Under the pieces are notes generated by a model, which made no database searches, was not told where the DNA came from, and saw nothing but the letters and a program-made list of their open reading frames with translations. Positions 19,841 to 28,690 of a stretch of 42,942 nt of DNA are shown piece after piece (within the stretch, counting starts at the first letter, position 1; each line of letters begins with the position of its first letter). Source of the stretch: Gammaproteobacteria bacterium (GTDB taxonomy: Bacteria; Pseudomonadota; Gammaproteobacteria; GCA-001735895); NCBI GenBank assembly GCA_022340305.1, contig JAJDOF010000141.1, forward strand, positions 1 through 42,942, given 5' to 3'. Position numbers and translations under genes: made by a program.

Positions 19841-20544
19841 TGCGCTTGCAGCATCAATCGGTACCCGGCCCCGCGCACGGTGACGATGGCTTGCGGGCTG
19901 GCCGGGTCCTGCTCGATTTTGCGGCGCAGCTTGGCGATGTGGATATCCACCGTGCGGGTCTCGATCTCCATGTGGTTGGCATAGCCCCAGACCCGCGCGA
20001 GCAACTCTTCGCGCGCGACCGGTCGGTCGGCCTGCTGATTCAAATACTGCAACAAATCCATTTCGCGCCGCGTAAACACGATTTTCGCGTCGTCGCCACC
20101 GGCACACAGATTTTCGGTATCGACAACTACGCCGTTAACCAACCTGATCTCGCGCTGCTCGGCCGCGCCAAAAGCGGAGCGGCGCAGCACTGCCTGTACG
20201 CGCAATACCAGTTGGGTCACCGAGAAAGGCTTGGCGACATAATCGTCGGCGCCCAGGGTCAGCCCCTGCACGATATCTTCGTCGCTCGATTTGGCGGTCA
20301 GCATGATGACCGGTTGCTGGCGGTCCTGCTGGCGTATACGGTTACATATTTCGAAACCATCGATGCCCGGCAACATCACGTCGAGCAAGATCAGGTCAAA
20401 AGTACCGCCCAGCGCCATCTTCAGGCCCACCTCACCGTGTTCAGCGGTTTCCACGTCGTAGCCATGGTAGACAAACACATCCACCAGTCCGCTACGAATC
20501 GCGGCTTCGTCTTCGACGATCAACAGGCGGGACTTGCGCGCCAT
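19837..20544 (-). CDS. OmpR-family response regulator
   Basis: The 235-residue product has a receiver domain (1-120) with acidic pair Glu11/Asp12, phospho-acceptor Asp55 in LLDVMLPG, MLTAKS and Lys105 in VAKPF. A winged-helix DNA-binding domain follows, with FTRREMDLLQYLNQ, EELLARVWGY and RTVDIHIAKLRRKIE ending in GAGYRL. It overlaps the kinase gene by four bases (ATGA). The promoter region is shared with the divergent PspA-like operon, where an 11-bp-spaced direct repeat (20598-20617) is a likely binding site. Confidence 0.95.
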   Translation of the reverse strand: MARKSRLLIVEDEAAIRSGLVDVFVYHGYDVETAEHGEVGLKMALGGTFDLILLDVMLPGIDGFEICNRIRQQDRQQPVIMLTAKSSDEDIVQGLTLGADDYVAKPFSVTQLVLRVQAVLRRSAFGAAEQREIRLVNGVVVDTENLCAGGDDAKIVFTRREMDLLQYLNQQADRPVAREELLARVWGYANHMEIETRTVDIHIAKLRRKIEQDPASPQAIVTVRGAGYRLMLQAQ

Positions 20545-20597
20545 GGCATCCAGGTCAGATTAAACACACCGCAATCCTAGCATTCCGCCTGCGCTGC

Positions 20598-20617
20598 TTT
20601 GTAAATATTTTGTAAAT
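20598..20617 (+). promoter_or_regulatory. Direct-repeat operator for an OmpR-family regulator
   Basis: TTTGTAAAT occurs twice, at 20598-20606 and 20609-20617, exactly 11 bp apart. OmpR/PhoB-type regulators bind such 7-bp direct repeats with 4-bp spacers as head-to-tail dimers. The site lies between the response-regulator gene (-) and the PspA-like gene (+), about 95 bp before the latter's start, so it could control both. Confidence 0.6.
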
Positions 20618-20710
20618 CACAAGCCACAGGTTTTACCAAAGCCTGCCTGTTTAGTCACCCGCGCCTGACCCAGAATAGGTCCATCTTTCAGCAGCAATGG
20701 AGCACACAAG

Positions 20711-21241
20711 ATGGCACTGGTAACCCGATTATCGCGGCTGTTTCAAGCCGACTTTCACGCGATCCTCGATCGCATCGAGGAACCCGATCTGCAACTCAGG
20801 CAGGCCGTACGTGAAATGCAGTTCGCCCTCGATCAGGATCGACAACGCCAACAGCTTCTGGAACACGAGGCCGAACAGCTCGACAAGGCGGTCGGCAGCA
20901 TCGGCGATCAGCTGCGCGCGCTCGACGAGGAACTGGATATCTGTCTCGCCGCAAACAAGGACGACCTGGCGCGTGATCTGCTGCGGCGCAAGCTCGGCGC
21001 CGAAAAACAGTTACAGGCAACGCGCGAGCGCGGTGTCGTAATCGATCGGCAACGGCAGACGCTGACGCGACAGATCGACGAGCAGACCCAGCAGTTGACC
21101 AGCATGCAGCAGAAACTGGAGCTACTGGTCAGGGGCGACGACGGAGGAGTCGCCACGGGCTTTAGCACGATGGGCGCGATCCGCAACGAGGAAATCGAAA
21201 TCGCGCTGCTGCGTGAGAAGCAGAAGAGGAGCAAATCATGA
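20711..21241 (+). CDS. PspA/IM30-like coiled-coil protein
   Basis: The 176-residue product starts MALVTRLSRLFQADFHAILDRIEEP, an amphipathic N-terminal helix typical of PspA/IM30 proteins that binds stressed membranes. From about residue 25 to 145 it is heptad-rich coiled coil dominated by Gln, Glu, Arg and Leu (DRQRQQLLEHEAEQLDK). It is shorter than E. coli PspA (about 222), lacking the last helices. It is the first gene of a three-gene operon; its stop overlaps the next start by four bases (ATGA). The ESCRT-III-like membrane-repair role known for PspA is inferred. A sigma54 promoter like that of enteric pspA is not seen. Confidence 0.85.
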   Translation: MALVTRLSRLFQADFHAILDRIEEPDLQLRQAVREMQFALDQDRQRQQLLEHEAEQLDKAVGSIGDQLRALDEELDICLAANKDDLARDLLRRKLGAEKQLQATRERGVVIDRQRQTLTRQIDEQTQQLTSMQQKLELLVRGDDGGVATGFSTMGAIRNEEIEIALLREKQKRSKS

Positions 21242-21804
21242 ATAAGCCAAACATCCTCGACGGCGTCACGGTCGCAATGGTCATCAGCCTGGCCGCGGCC
21301 GCGGCCAGCCTGCTGCTGGGCGGCTTTATCGTCTACGGCCTGCTGTTCGAGTTGCTGTTGTACGCCGCCACGCTCGCCTACCTGCTCTACCTGTTAAAGC
21401 GCAGCCAGGCACGCATCGGGCGGGTATTGGTGATTGCCGCCTGGGCCGCTACCTGCCTCGGCTGCTGGTTCTTCGACGTGGTGCTGCTGGAGCAGGTCAT
21501 GATCCAGGCCGGCATGATCTGGCTGGTGCGCTCACTTTACTTCCACGGCTCGCTGTTCAGCGCCGCACTCGATTTCGGGCTGGTCTCGGCCGGGCTCGCC
21601 GCGAGCGCCTGGGCGATGGTCAACACCGGCAGCCTGGCCGCCGCACTGTGGAGCTTCTTCCTGGTGCAGGCGTTGTTCAGCTGGTTGCCGCAACTGGCGA
21701 GGGAACAGGCGCGTAACGACTTTCCCGGAGCAAGCGATTCCTCCCATTTTCAATCCGCCCATCGCGTCGCAGAGGCCGCGGTGCGCAAACTCAGCCAATC
21801 TTAA
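21238..21804 (+). CDS. Polytopic membrane protein between PspA-like and VWA genes
   Basis: The 188-residue protein has about five or six hydrophobic segments (roughly 12-32, 34-53, 62-79, 86-100, 108-128 and 133-150). It ends in a hydrophilic tail (REQARNDFPGASDSS...). I recognise no family. The ATGA overlap with the PspA-like gene and the 14-base gap to the VWA gene show a single operon, so it probably links the cytosolic coiled-coil protein to the periplasmic VWA protein or recruits either to the membrane. Trp and Cys residues cluster in the middle helices (CLGCWFFD). Confidence 0.75.
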   Translation: MNKPNILDGVTVAMVISLAAAAASLLLGGFIVYGLLFELLLYAATLAYLLYLLKRSQARIGRVLVIAAWAATCLGCWFFDVVLLEQVMIQAGMIWLVRSLYFHGSLFSAALDFGLVSAGLAASAWAMVNTGSLAAALWSFFLVQALFSWLPQLAREQARNDFPGASDSSHFQSAHRVAEAAVRKLSQS

Positions 21805-21818
21805 ACTGGAGAAAAACC

Positions 21819-23042
21819 ATGAAATCACCGACTACCAACAACCCGAAAGCTCACAGCAAGATCATCGCACTGGCCCTACTGGTCGCAACCGCGGCCGGTA
21901 TCGCCAGCTACCCATTTATAAAGCAGGCGCAGGCGACGCAGACAGCGCAAACCACGACACAGATACCGCCACAAAGCCATCGCATCGAAGTCGTATTCGT
22001 GCTCGACACCACCAGCAGCATGAGTGGCCTGATCCATGCGGCCAGGGAAAAGATCTGGTCGATCGCCACCACCATGGCCTCGGCCCAGCAACAGCCCGAT
22101 ATTCGCATGGGGCTGGTCGCGTTTCGCGACCGCGGCGATGCCTACATTACCCGAACCTACGATTTGTCGAGCGACCTCGACTCGATGTACACCAACCTGA
22201 TGGATTTCAGGGCGCAGGGTGGGGGTGACGGGCCCGAGAGCGTCAACCAGGCGCTGCACGATGCCGTGCACGACATGTCCTGGAGTGATGACCGCAACAC
22301 CTACAAAGTCGTCTTCCTGGTCGGCGATGCGCCCCCGCACATGGATTATCCCAACGACGTGAAGTATCCAGTCACCCTCGAAGCGGCAAGACTCAAAGGC
22401 ATAGTTGTCAACGCCATTCAGAGTGGTCAGCATCAATACACGCGCCCGGCCTGGCAACAGATTGCGTCGCTGGGACAGGGCGAATACTTCCAGGTCGAGG
22501 AGTCCGGTAACACGGTGGCGGTGGCAACACCTTACGATGAAAAATTATCGGCGCTGGCCGCGGAACTCGAAGCCACTCGGCTTTACTTCGGAGACAAGGA
22601 GGAAAAAAAGGCACAACAGGCCAGGCTCGATGCCAATCTGCGCCTGCGCAAGGAATTATCGACCGAGGCACTGGCCCGGCGCGATACCTTCAATGCCACC
22701 GCGAGCGGCAAGGCCAATCTGCTCGGTAACAGCGAACTGGTGGATGCGATTACCTCGGGAAGAGTCGAACTCGATGAAATCGGGCAGGAAAACCTGCCGG
22801 CGAGTCTGCAGGCGATGGCGCCTGCCGAGCAAATGGCGGTGATTGGTGAGCGGGCCAGACGCCGCGATGAATTGCAACAGCAGATCCACCAACTGTCAGC
22901 GTCGCGCAGCAGTTTTATCAAGCAAAAAGTAGAGGCCGAAGGCGGCGCCGATGATTCGCTGGATGAAAAGATCTATCGTGCAATCAAGGACCAGGCGACG
23001 AGTGTCGGCCTGACCTATGACAGCGACAGCGCAAGTTATTGA
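21819..23042 (+). CDS. Membrane-anchored VWA-domain protein
   Basis: The 407-residue protein has a basic N-terminus and one hydrophobic segment (about 17-36), either a signal peptide or an anchor, placing the rest in the periplasm. The VWA domain (about 55-250) has the MIDAS loop D63-T-T-S-S-M68, a second element in VAFRDRGD, and the GGDGPESV stretch that usually carries the MIDAS Thr/Asp. The C-terminal half (255-400) is helical and charged (KEEKKAQQARLDANLRLRKEL). MIDAS domains bind a divalent metal and a partner protein. A good ribosome site (CTGGAG) precedes the ATG. It closes the PspA-like operon opposite the two-component genes. Confidence 0.88.
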   Translation: MKSPTTNNPKAHSKIIALALLVATAAGIASYPFIKQAQATQTAQTTTQIPPQSHRIEVVFVLDTTSSMSGLIHAAREKIWSIATTMASAQQQPDIRMGLVAFRDRGDAYITRTYDLSSDLDSMYTNLMDFRAQGGGDGPESVNQALHDAVHDMSWSDDRNTYKVVFLVGDAPPHMDYPNDVKYPVTLEAARLKGIVVNAIQSGQHQYTRPAWQQIASLGQGEYFQVEESGNTVAVATPYDEKLSALAAELEATRLYFGDKEEKKAQQARLDANLRLRKELSTEALARRDTFNATASGKANLLGNSELVDAITSGRVELDEIGQENLPASLQAMAPAEQMAVIGERARRRDELQQQIHQLSASRSSFIKQKVEAEGGADDSLDEKIYRAIKDQATSVGLTYDSDSASY

Positions 23043-23071
23043 GCCCGCAATGTCATTCTCGGCCCTATTTA

Positions 23072-23200
23072 GTCATTCCCGCGCAAGCTCAAGTCATTCC
23101 CGCGCAAGCGGGAATCTCCCGAAGAGCCTTCGATATCAGACCTGGAATTGTTGCAGGATCCCCGCTTGCGCCGGGATGACAAGAAGGGCGCGGGGATGAC
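23072..23200. repeat. REP-like palindrome cluster 1
   Basis: Several units of the type GTCATTCCCGCG..AAGCGGGAATC and its complement GATCCCCGC..GCGGGATGAC lie between the convergent VWA gene and the small membrane-protein gene. The same motif recurs at 26628-26754 and 36604-36775, so this is a dispersed repeat family. No associated REP transposase gene is in the window. Confidence 0.8.
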
Positions 23201-23232
23201 GGAGAAACCCCTGAGAGTATCCCCTGCTCTCC

Positions 23233-23622
23233 TCAAGACCTGGTCCGCACAATCTGCGGGCCTTTTTTGTTCTCGCCCTCGCGCAACAATAAATAGAGTT
23301 CGTGCACCAGGCGTTCATTGGACTGAATCTCCAGCCACTTAATCTTCGGGAGCTTGCGCTTGACCAGTTCCCGCACCACCCTGAGGGCAAAGGTATCGCT
23401 TTCCAGGCTCGGATCGGGCTCACCAGCAGCAATATTTTGAATCGTGCGCGCCAGTATAAAACTGGTGGATTCGTCGGCATCCTGAAAAAGGCCGGTGCGG
23501 ATGCGGTTATCTTCGATGAGTGCAGCGGTCGCCAGTCGCTGACTGCGCATCTGCAGCATCATCAGGATTATCAGCACGAAGGTAGCCAGCGACAGCAGGG
23601 TTGCGATAAGACTCAGGTTCAT
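23233..23622 (-). CDS. Hypothetical single-pass membrane protein
   Basis: The 129-residue protein has an N-terminal hydrophobic segment (about 4-23, ATLLSLATFVLIILMML) and then a charged helical domain. That domain contains ILARTIQNIAAGEPDP, RELVKRKLPKIKWLEIQSNERLVHELYLLL and a basic tail. I do not recognise the family. Codon use and composition match the neighbours. It converges on the VWA gene with REP-like DNA between them, and is divergent from the thioredoxin-like gene. Confidence 0.65.
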   Translation of the reverse strand: MNLSLIATLLSLATFVLIILMMLQMRSQRLATAALIEDNRIRTGLFQDADESTSFILARTIQNIAAGEPDPSLESDTFALRVVRELVKRKLPKIKWLEIQSNERLVHELYLLLREGENKKGPQIVRTRS

Positions 23623-23795
23623 GGCGGGTTACAAAATAAAGTGAAATCAAAGTTTAGCAGCTCGAGTTCGCCCTACTGTTCAATGTGAACTGGATCTCAT
23701 TTTCCGCGATCAATATTACCAATGGGACGTTGCAAGGATCCTGGAGTCATATATATTCACGTTTCGAATGAATAGCGCCGCGTGGGGCGTCCTTT

Positions 23796-24827
23796 ATGAC
23801 CACTTTACGACATTTGCAGAGAATCTTGTTGCTCGGCCTGTGCCTGGGTTTTGTGGTTTCGGCTGCCGCCACCGATACCGTGCAGCGCGGAAAAGTTGTC
23901 GGCGGCGTGATGCACCCGGTGCCGGACTGGTTCAAGGAGAGTTTTCTCGAAATCGCCGACGACGTCGATGAGGCGAGCGCAGCGGGTCGTCACGTCATGC
24001 TGTTCTTCGAGCTGAACGGCTGCCCCTATTGCGATCGCATGCTGCAAGAATCCTTTGAGACCGACCCCATCAGCAGCTATATCCGGGACAATTTCGACGT
24101 CATCGCCATCAACATTCAGGGCGACCGCCAAATCGCCTTCAACGAGGAGATCACGGTAAGCGAAAAGCGCTTGTCTGAAATACTCAAGGTCTATTCGACC
24201 CCGGCGATCGTGTTCCTCGACGCAGACAATAAAACCATCGTGCGGGTGAACGGCTACCGTGCGCCCGAACGCTTTCAGCAGGTGCTCGAGTTTGTCGCGA
24301 CCCGGTCTTACCGCAGCACCGAGCTGGCAGGCTACCTGCAGGCCAAACTGGACCACAACGTCTACCAGCCACGCGACAATCCACTGTTCAGCGAGGTCAA
24401 AGACCTGTCGACTGTCGACGGCCCGTTGATGCTGGTTTTCGAAGACGGCAGCTGTTACGACTGCAACGAATTCCACCAGAAAATCCTTACCGACGAACGA
24501 GTGCGAAAGGAAATCGCGCCCTTTACCGTGGTGCGACTGAACACGGATTCGAATGATCCCCTGATGGATATTTACGGCAATGAGACCACGCCCGCCGCGC
24601 TCGCGCGCGAATACCAGATGATTTATCGTCCAGGGGTGCTGCTGTTTGACGAGGGCAACCTGCTAAGGCGCCACGACAGCCTGACTTTTCCGCATCATTT
24701 CAAGGAGAGCCTGCGCTACGTCGCCGGCGGTTATTACAAACAAACCAGTTACCGTGATTACTCACGCCAACGCACCGAGGAATTGCTGGACGCGGGCGTC
24801 ACCATCGATCTCAGCCGGCCGAAGTAA
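23796..24827 (+). CDS. Exported tandem thioredoxin-fold protein
   Basis: The 343-residue product has a signal peptide (cleavage likely after VSAAA, about 25). The first thioredoxin-like domain (about 45-170) has an active site C76-P-Y-C79 in FELNGCPYC and the cis-Pro loop STP at 134-136. The second (about 195-325) has C220-Y-D-C223 in EDGSCYDC and a YRPGV cis-Pro loop. SoxW and thioredoxin_2/DUF255-like proteins share the first domain type. It is probably a periplasmic disulfide reductase or isomerase. The ribosome site GGGG lies just before the ATG. It ends 16 bases from the bioB stop on the other strand. Confidence 0.85.
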   Translation: MTTLRHLQRILLLGLCLGFVVSAAATDTVQRGKVVGGVMHPVPDWFKESFLEIADDVDEASAAGRHVMLFFELNGCPYCDRMLQESFETDPISSYIRDNFDVIAINIQGDRQIAFNEEITVSEKRLSEILKVYSTPAIVFLDADNKTIVRVNGYRAPERFQQVLEFVATRSYRSTELAGYLQAKLDHNVYQPRDNPLFSEVKDLSTVDGPLMLVFEDGSCYDCNEFHQKILTDERVRKEIAPFTVVRLNTDSNDPLMDIYGNETTPAALAREYQMIYRPGVLLFDEGNLLRRHDSLTFPHHFKESLRYVAGGYYKQTSYRDYSRQRTEELLDAGVTIDLSRPK

Positions 24828-24843
24828 AAACCGCGCGGATCCT

Positions 24844-25842
24844 TCAGGCGGCCGCGGTATCGCCCGCCGCGGCGGCCTGCTGCTCACCGTTGGCAACGAT
24901 GCCGAGCTTGTCAAACAAAGCCATATCGGTATTTTCTTCCGGGTTTGGTGTCGTCAACAGCATATCGCCATAGAAGATCGAGTTGGCGCCGGCGAGAAAG
25001 CTCAAAGCCTGCATTTCCTCACTCATCCCGGTGCGGCCCGCCGACAGACGCACCACCGATGCCGGCATCATAATCCGTGCAACCGCAATGGTGCGCACGA
25101 ACTCGATCGGGTCGAGTTCCTCGGTACCGTATAGCGGGGTATTCTCGACCTGCACCAACAGGTTTATCGGCACGCTTTGCGGATGCTCCGGCAGGTTGGC
25201 GAGTTGTTGCAACAGCGCGGCGCGGTCCTTGTCGGTTTCACCCATGCCGACAATCCCACCACAGCAGACATTGATGTCTTCGGAGCGAACATTTTCCAGC
25301 GTATCGAGTCGATCCTGGTAGGTGCGCGTCGTGATGATCTGCTCGTAGTATTCGGGCGAGGTATCGAGATTATGGTTGTAATAATCAAGCCCTGCGGTTT
25401 TCAACTTGCGGGTCTGCTCGCGCGTCAGCATGCCGAGCGTGACGCAGGACTCCATGCCAAGATCCTTGACCAGGCTGATCATTTCGATAACCCGATCCAG
25501 GTTTTTATCGGTCGGATTGCGCCAGGCAGCACCCATGCAAAAGCGACTGGCACCGTTTTGCTTTGCGTTCAGCGCCGCGGTACGCACCTCCTCCAACGGC
25601 AGCAGACGCTCGCGCTCGAGGCCGGTGTCGTACTTCGCGCTTTGCGGACAATAGGAACAGTCCTCCGGGCAGGCGCCGGTCTTGATACTGAGCAAGGTGC
25701 TGATCTGCACCGCATTGGGATCAAAATTGGCTCGATGCGCTGTCTGCGCCTGGAATAACAAATCATTGAAAGGCAGGTCGAAAAGCGCTTTAATTTCGTT
25801 CAGTGTCCAGTCGTGGCGAACGGATTGCACGTTATCGGTCAT
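24844..25842 (-). CDS. bioB: Biotin synthase
   Basis: BioB is a radical-SAM enzyme that inserts sulfur into dethiobiotin. From the start at 25842 ([21 protein letters not shown]) the product has 332 residues; an ATG at 25902 would add a non-conserved 20. The radical-SAM cluster motif is C58-x3-C62-x2-C65 ([13 protein letters not shown]). Further blocks are [34 protein letters not shown] and the C-terminal [14 protein letters not shown]. The other bio genes are absent from this window. The gene is divergent from comF with only 59 bases between the starts, and no BirA operator is apparent. Confidence 0.97.
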   Translation of the reverse strand: MTDNVQSVRHDWTLNEIKALFDLPFNDLLFQAQTAHRANFDPNAVQISTLLSIKTGACPEDCSYCPQSAKYDTGLERERLLPLEEVRTAALNAKQNGASRFCMGAAWRNPTDKNLDRVIEMISLVKDLGMESCVTLGMLTREQTRKLKTAGLDYYNHNLDTSPEYYEQIITTRTYQDRLDTLENVRSEDINVCCGGIVGMGETDKDRAALLQQLANLPEHPQSVPINLLVQVENTPLYGTEELDPIEFVRTIAVARIMMPASVVRLSAGRTGMSEEMQALSFLAGANSIFYGDMLLTTPNPEENTDMALFDKLGIVANGEQQAAAAGDTAAA

Positions 25843-25901
25843 CGGAATTTGGCCGTAGCGAATGAAGAACGCCAAGTCTATTGCAAGACAGGGAATAGTC
25901 A

Positions 25902-26618
25902 ATGTCAGGAAGACAACTGTTGCGCGGCATTACGCGCTGTCTCGAGCAACTGTTAGCACCAGGCGTCTGCTGTGGCTGTGGTTGCGATCCCGGTAGCAGC
26001 AGTGTGCTGTGCACGAGTTGCCAGGCGCGCATTCACCCGATCCCGAACCCCTGTCAACACTGCGGACAGCCGAATCCGCTCGCGGGAATCATCTGTCCGG
26101 CCTGCCGCCTCAATCCACCGCGCTGGCAAAAAATGATCGCGCCCCTGCAATACCAGGGCATAACCCGTGATTACCTGCTGCAGCTAAAGCATACACAGGC
26201 CACCCATCTCGCCAAGGGCCTGTGCCGACACACGCTCGCCGCCTTCCGTCAAAACTGGCCGCGACCGCAGGTTTTGCTACCGGTGCCGCTGCATCGCGAA
26301 CGCTTGCTGGAACGCGGCTATAACCAGGCGCGGGAAATCGCGCGCATCTGGTCGGCAGATCTCGACATTCCCGTCGATCGCCACGCCCTGACGCGCACCC
26401 GCGCGACCGCTCTGCAATCGGGCTTAAGCGCCAATCAGCGTGCGCAGAACGTACGCCTGGCGTTCACCTACTCGCCCAGGCAAGCCTATCGCCACGTTGC
26501 CGTCATCGACGACATCGTCACCACGGGTTCGACGGTTGACGAAATCACCCGGCAACTGCACCAGGCAGGCGTAGAGTTCGTTGAGATCTGGGCCCTGGCG
26601 CGAGCTTATCGGCGCTAA
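25902..26618 (+). CDS. comF: ComF-family phosphoribosyltransferase-like protein
   Basis: The 238-residue product has an N-terminal zinc-finger-like part with four C-x-x-C-type pairs (CCGCGC, CTSC, CQHC, CPAC). A type I phosphoribosyltransferase domain follows, with the PRPP-binding loop [16 protein letters not shown] near residues 200-215. [19 protein letters not shown] is the ComF signature. Homologues (ComFC, GntX/YhgH) support DNA uptake and natural transformation, probably as a helper of the ComFA helicase; a single-gene role elsewhere is not clear. A ribosome site (AGGGA) precedes the ATG. The comF-bioB neighbourhood is common in Gammaproteobacteria. Confidence 0.9.
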   Translation: MSGRQLLRGITRCLEQLLAPGVCCGCGCDPGSSSVLCTSCQARIHPIPNPCQHCGQPNPLAGIICPACRLNPPRWQKMIAPLQYQGITRDYLLQLKHTQATHLAKGLCRHTLAAFRQNWPRPQVLLPVPLHRERLLERGYNQAREIARIWSADLDIPVDRHALTRTRATALQSGLSANQRAQNVRLAFTYSPRQAYRHVAVIDDIVTTGSTVDEITRQLHQAGVEFVEIWALARAYRR

Positions 26619-26627
26619 CCCGGCAAG

Positions 26628-26754
26628 CAGTCATTCCCGCGATCCTCCTTTGTCATTCCCGCGTAAGCGGCGGCCCGACGTATCGGAATCTCGAACCAGT
26701 CGCACGATCACCATCGAAGACCCTCCCCGGGATCCCCGCTTTCGCGGGGATGAC
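26628..26754. repeat. REP-like palindrome cluster 2
   Basis: TCATTCCCGCG and GTCATTCCCGCGTAAGCGG precede the complementary GATCCCCGCTTTCGCGGGGATGAC at 26731-26754. These are the same palindromic units as at 23072-23200 and 36604-36775. The GGGGATGAC end runs directly into the minisatellite that follows. Confidence 0.8.
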
Positions 26755-27100
26755 TCCAGGCGGCTGTGCTCACTGCAGGGAGCGAGGATGACTCCAGGCG
26801 GCTGCGCTCACTGCAGGGAGCGAGGATGACTCCAGGCGGCTGCGCTCACTGCAGGGGGGGGGCGAGGATGACTCCAGGCGGCTGCGTTCACTGCAGGGGG
26901 GCGGGGATGGCTCCAGGCGGCTGCGCTCACTGCAGGGGGGCGGGGATGACTCCAGGCGGCTGCGCTCACTGCAGGAGGGGCGGGGATGGCTCCAGGCGGC
27001 TGCGCTCACTGCAGGGGGGCGAGGATGACTCCAGGCGGCTGCGCTCACTGCAGGAGGGGCGAGGATGACTCCAGGGGACTGGGCCCACTCATGGGTGACC
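26748..27100. repeat. G-rich minisatellite, about 8.5 units of 38-42 bp
   Basis: Eight well-kept units begin GGATG(A/G)CTCCAGGCGGCTG and continue with CGCTCACTGCAGG, then a variable run of G (GGGAGCGA, GGGGGGCGG, GAGGGGCGA). A ninth unit is degraded. Unit length varies through the G-run, as expected from polymerase slippage. The array lies between the convergent comF and fumarase genes. A repetitive ORF runs through part of it in one frame (GGCAHCRG units), but unit lengths are not multiples of three throughout and it has no start signal, so I do not call it a gene. Confidence 0.9.
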
Positions 27101-27119
27101 GGGATGACGTCGGATGGCA

Positions 27120-28640
27120 TCAGGCGTGGAAGTTGACTTCGCGCTGGTGGATTTTTTGCGCCCAGAGTTTGGGTCCGGTCTGGTGTATCGATTCACCGGT
27201 ATGGTCGACTGCGACGGTGACCGGCATGTCTTCGAGTTCAAATTCATAGACGGCCTCCATGCCCAGTTCCGGGAACGCAACCACCCGGGAGGACTTGATC
27301 GCCTGCGCCACCAGGTAAGCCGCACCGCCGACCGCCATCAGGTACACGGACTCGTAGTCGCGGATCGCTTCAATCGCGGTCGGGCCGCGCTCGGCCTTGC
27401 CAATCATGCCGAGCAACCCGGTCTGTTCGAGCATGGTACGGGTGAACTTGTCCATGCGCGTCGCCGTCGTCGGTCCGGCTGGCCCGACCACCTCATCGCC
27501 GATCGGATCGACCGGCCCCACGTAGTATATGAACCGTCCTTTCAAATCGACCGGCAGGGTCTCACCGCTGGCAAGCATATCGACCATCTTTTTATGCGCG
27601 GCATCGCGTCCGGTCAGCATCTTGCCATTCAACAGCAGGGTATCGCCCGGCTTCCAGGTTTTGACGTCTGCGCGCGTTACCGTATCGAGGTTGACCCGTT
27701 TGACGTTAGCGCCGGTTTCGCGCGTAATCTCGGGCCAGTCTTCGAGCCGCGGCGGCGCGAGCTGTGCCGGCCCTGTGCCATCGAGCGTAAAATGCGTATG
27801 CCGTGTCGCCGCACAGTTGGGAATGATGGCGACAGCCTTGTTGGCAGCATGCGACGGGAAGTCCTTCACTTTGACGTCCATCACCGTGGTCAATCCACCG
27901 AGGCCCTGGGCACCGATGCCGAGCCGGTTGACCTTGTCGTAGAGCTCGAGACGCAATTCCTCGGCGCGATTGGCGGCACCGCGTTGCTGTAAATCCTGAA
28001 TATCGATCGGTTCCAGTAACGCTTCCTTGGCGAGGATCATCGCCTTCTCAGCGGTGCCACCGATGCCAATGCCGAGCATTCCGGGTGGACACCAGCCTGC
28101 ACCCATCAGCGGCACCTGGCTCAGCACCCAGTCGACCACCGAATCGGAAGGGTTGAGCATCGCAAACTTGGACTTGGCCTCGCTACCCCCGCCCTTGGCG
28201 GCGACGTGCACCTCAACCGTGTCGCCCGGTACGATCTCGTAATGGATGACGCCCGGGGTATTGTCACCGGTGTTGCTGCGCTTGCCGTCGGGATCGGCGA
28301 GAATCGACGCGCGCAACACGTTGTCGGGATTCTGATAGGCCAGGCGGATACCCTCGTTGCACATATCGGTTACCGACATATCGGCCTCCCATTGCACCTG
28401 CATGCCCACGCGCAGGAACACGGTGACAATACCGGTATCCTGGCAGATCGGCCGATGCCCGAGCGCGCACATGCGTGAATTGATCAGGATCTGGGCGATG
28501 GCGTCGCGCGCCGCGGGGTTTTCCTCGCGCTGGTAGGCCTGGTCCATGGCGCGAATAAAATCGAGCGGATGGAAGTAGGAAATGTATTGCAGGGCATCGG
28601 CAATACTACTGATCAGGTCGTTCTGCTTGATGATGGTCAT
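27120..28640 (-). CDS. fumA: Class I (iron-sulfur) fumarate hydratase
   Basis: The enzyme interconverts fumarate and L-malate in the TCA cycle using an oxygen-sensitive [4Fe-4S] cluster. The 506-residue product contains the class I cysteine regions RMCALGHRPICQDTG, GWCPPGMLGIGIGGT and NCAATRHTHF. The C-terminal beta domain has PVDPIGDEVVGPAGPTTATRMDKFT and ends EDMPVTVAVDHTGES. It is a single-chain FumA/FumB type, not the oxygen-stable class II FumC. The A/B label is a family name, not a paralogue assignment. It is transcribed away from the large palindrome at 28708-28767. Confidence 0.95.
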   Translation of the reverse strand: MTIIKQNDLISSIADALQYISYFHPLDFIRAMDQAYQREENPAARDAIAQILINSRMCALGHRPICQDTGIVTVFLRVGMQVQWEADMSVTDMCNEGIRLAYQNPDNVLRASILADPDGKRSNTGDNTPGVIHYEIVPGDTVEVHVAAKGGGSEAKSKFAMLNPSDSVVDWVLSQVPLMGAGWCPPGMLGIGIGGTAEKAMILAKEALLEPIDIQDLQQRGAANRAEELRLELYDKVNRLGIGAQGLGGLTTVMDVKVKDFPSHAANKAVAIIPNCAATRHTHFTLDGTGPAQLAPPRLEDWPEITRETGANVKRVNLDTVTRADVKTWKPGDTLLLNGKMLTGRDAAHKKMVDMLASGETLPVDLKGRFIYYVGPVDPIGDEVVGPAGPTTATRMDKFTRTMLEQTGLLGMIGKAERGPTAIEAIRDYESVYLMAVGGAAYLVAQAIKSSRVVAFPELGMEAVYEFELEDMPVTVAVDHTGESIHQTGPKLWAQKIHQREVNFHA

Positions 28641-28690
28641 TGCTATGGCTACCGGTTCGAATGGCGACAGTTTAACTGTGTCTGAATACG

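Noticed and set aside
26748..27100. Possible CRISPR array or repetitive gene
   Set aside because: The units are contiguous without unique spacers, and vary only in G-run length; the ORFs through them lack start signals and unit lengths are not multiples of three.
27114..27992. 292-codon plus-strand ORF
   Set aside because: It is antisense to the fumarase C-terminal half, which carries all its conserved blocks.
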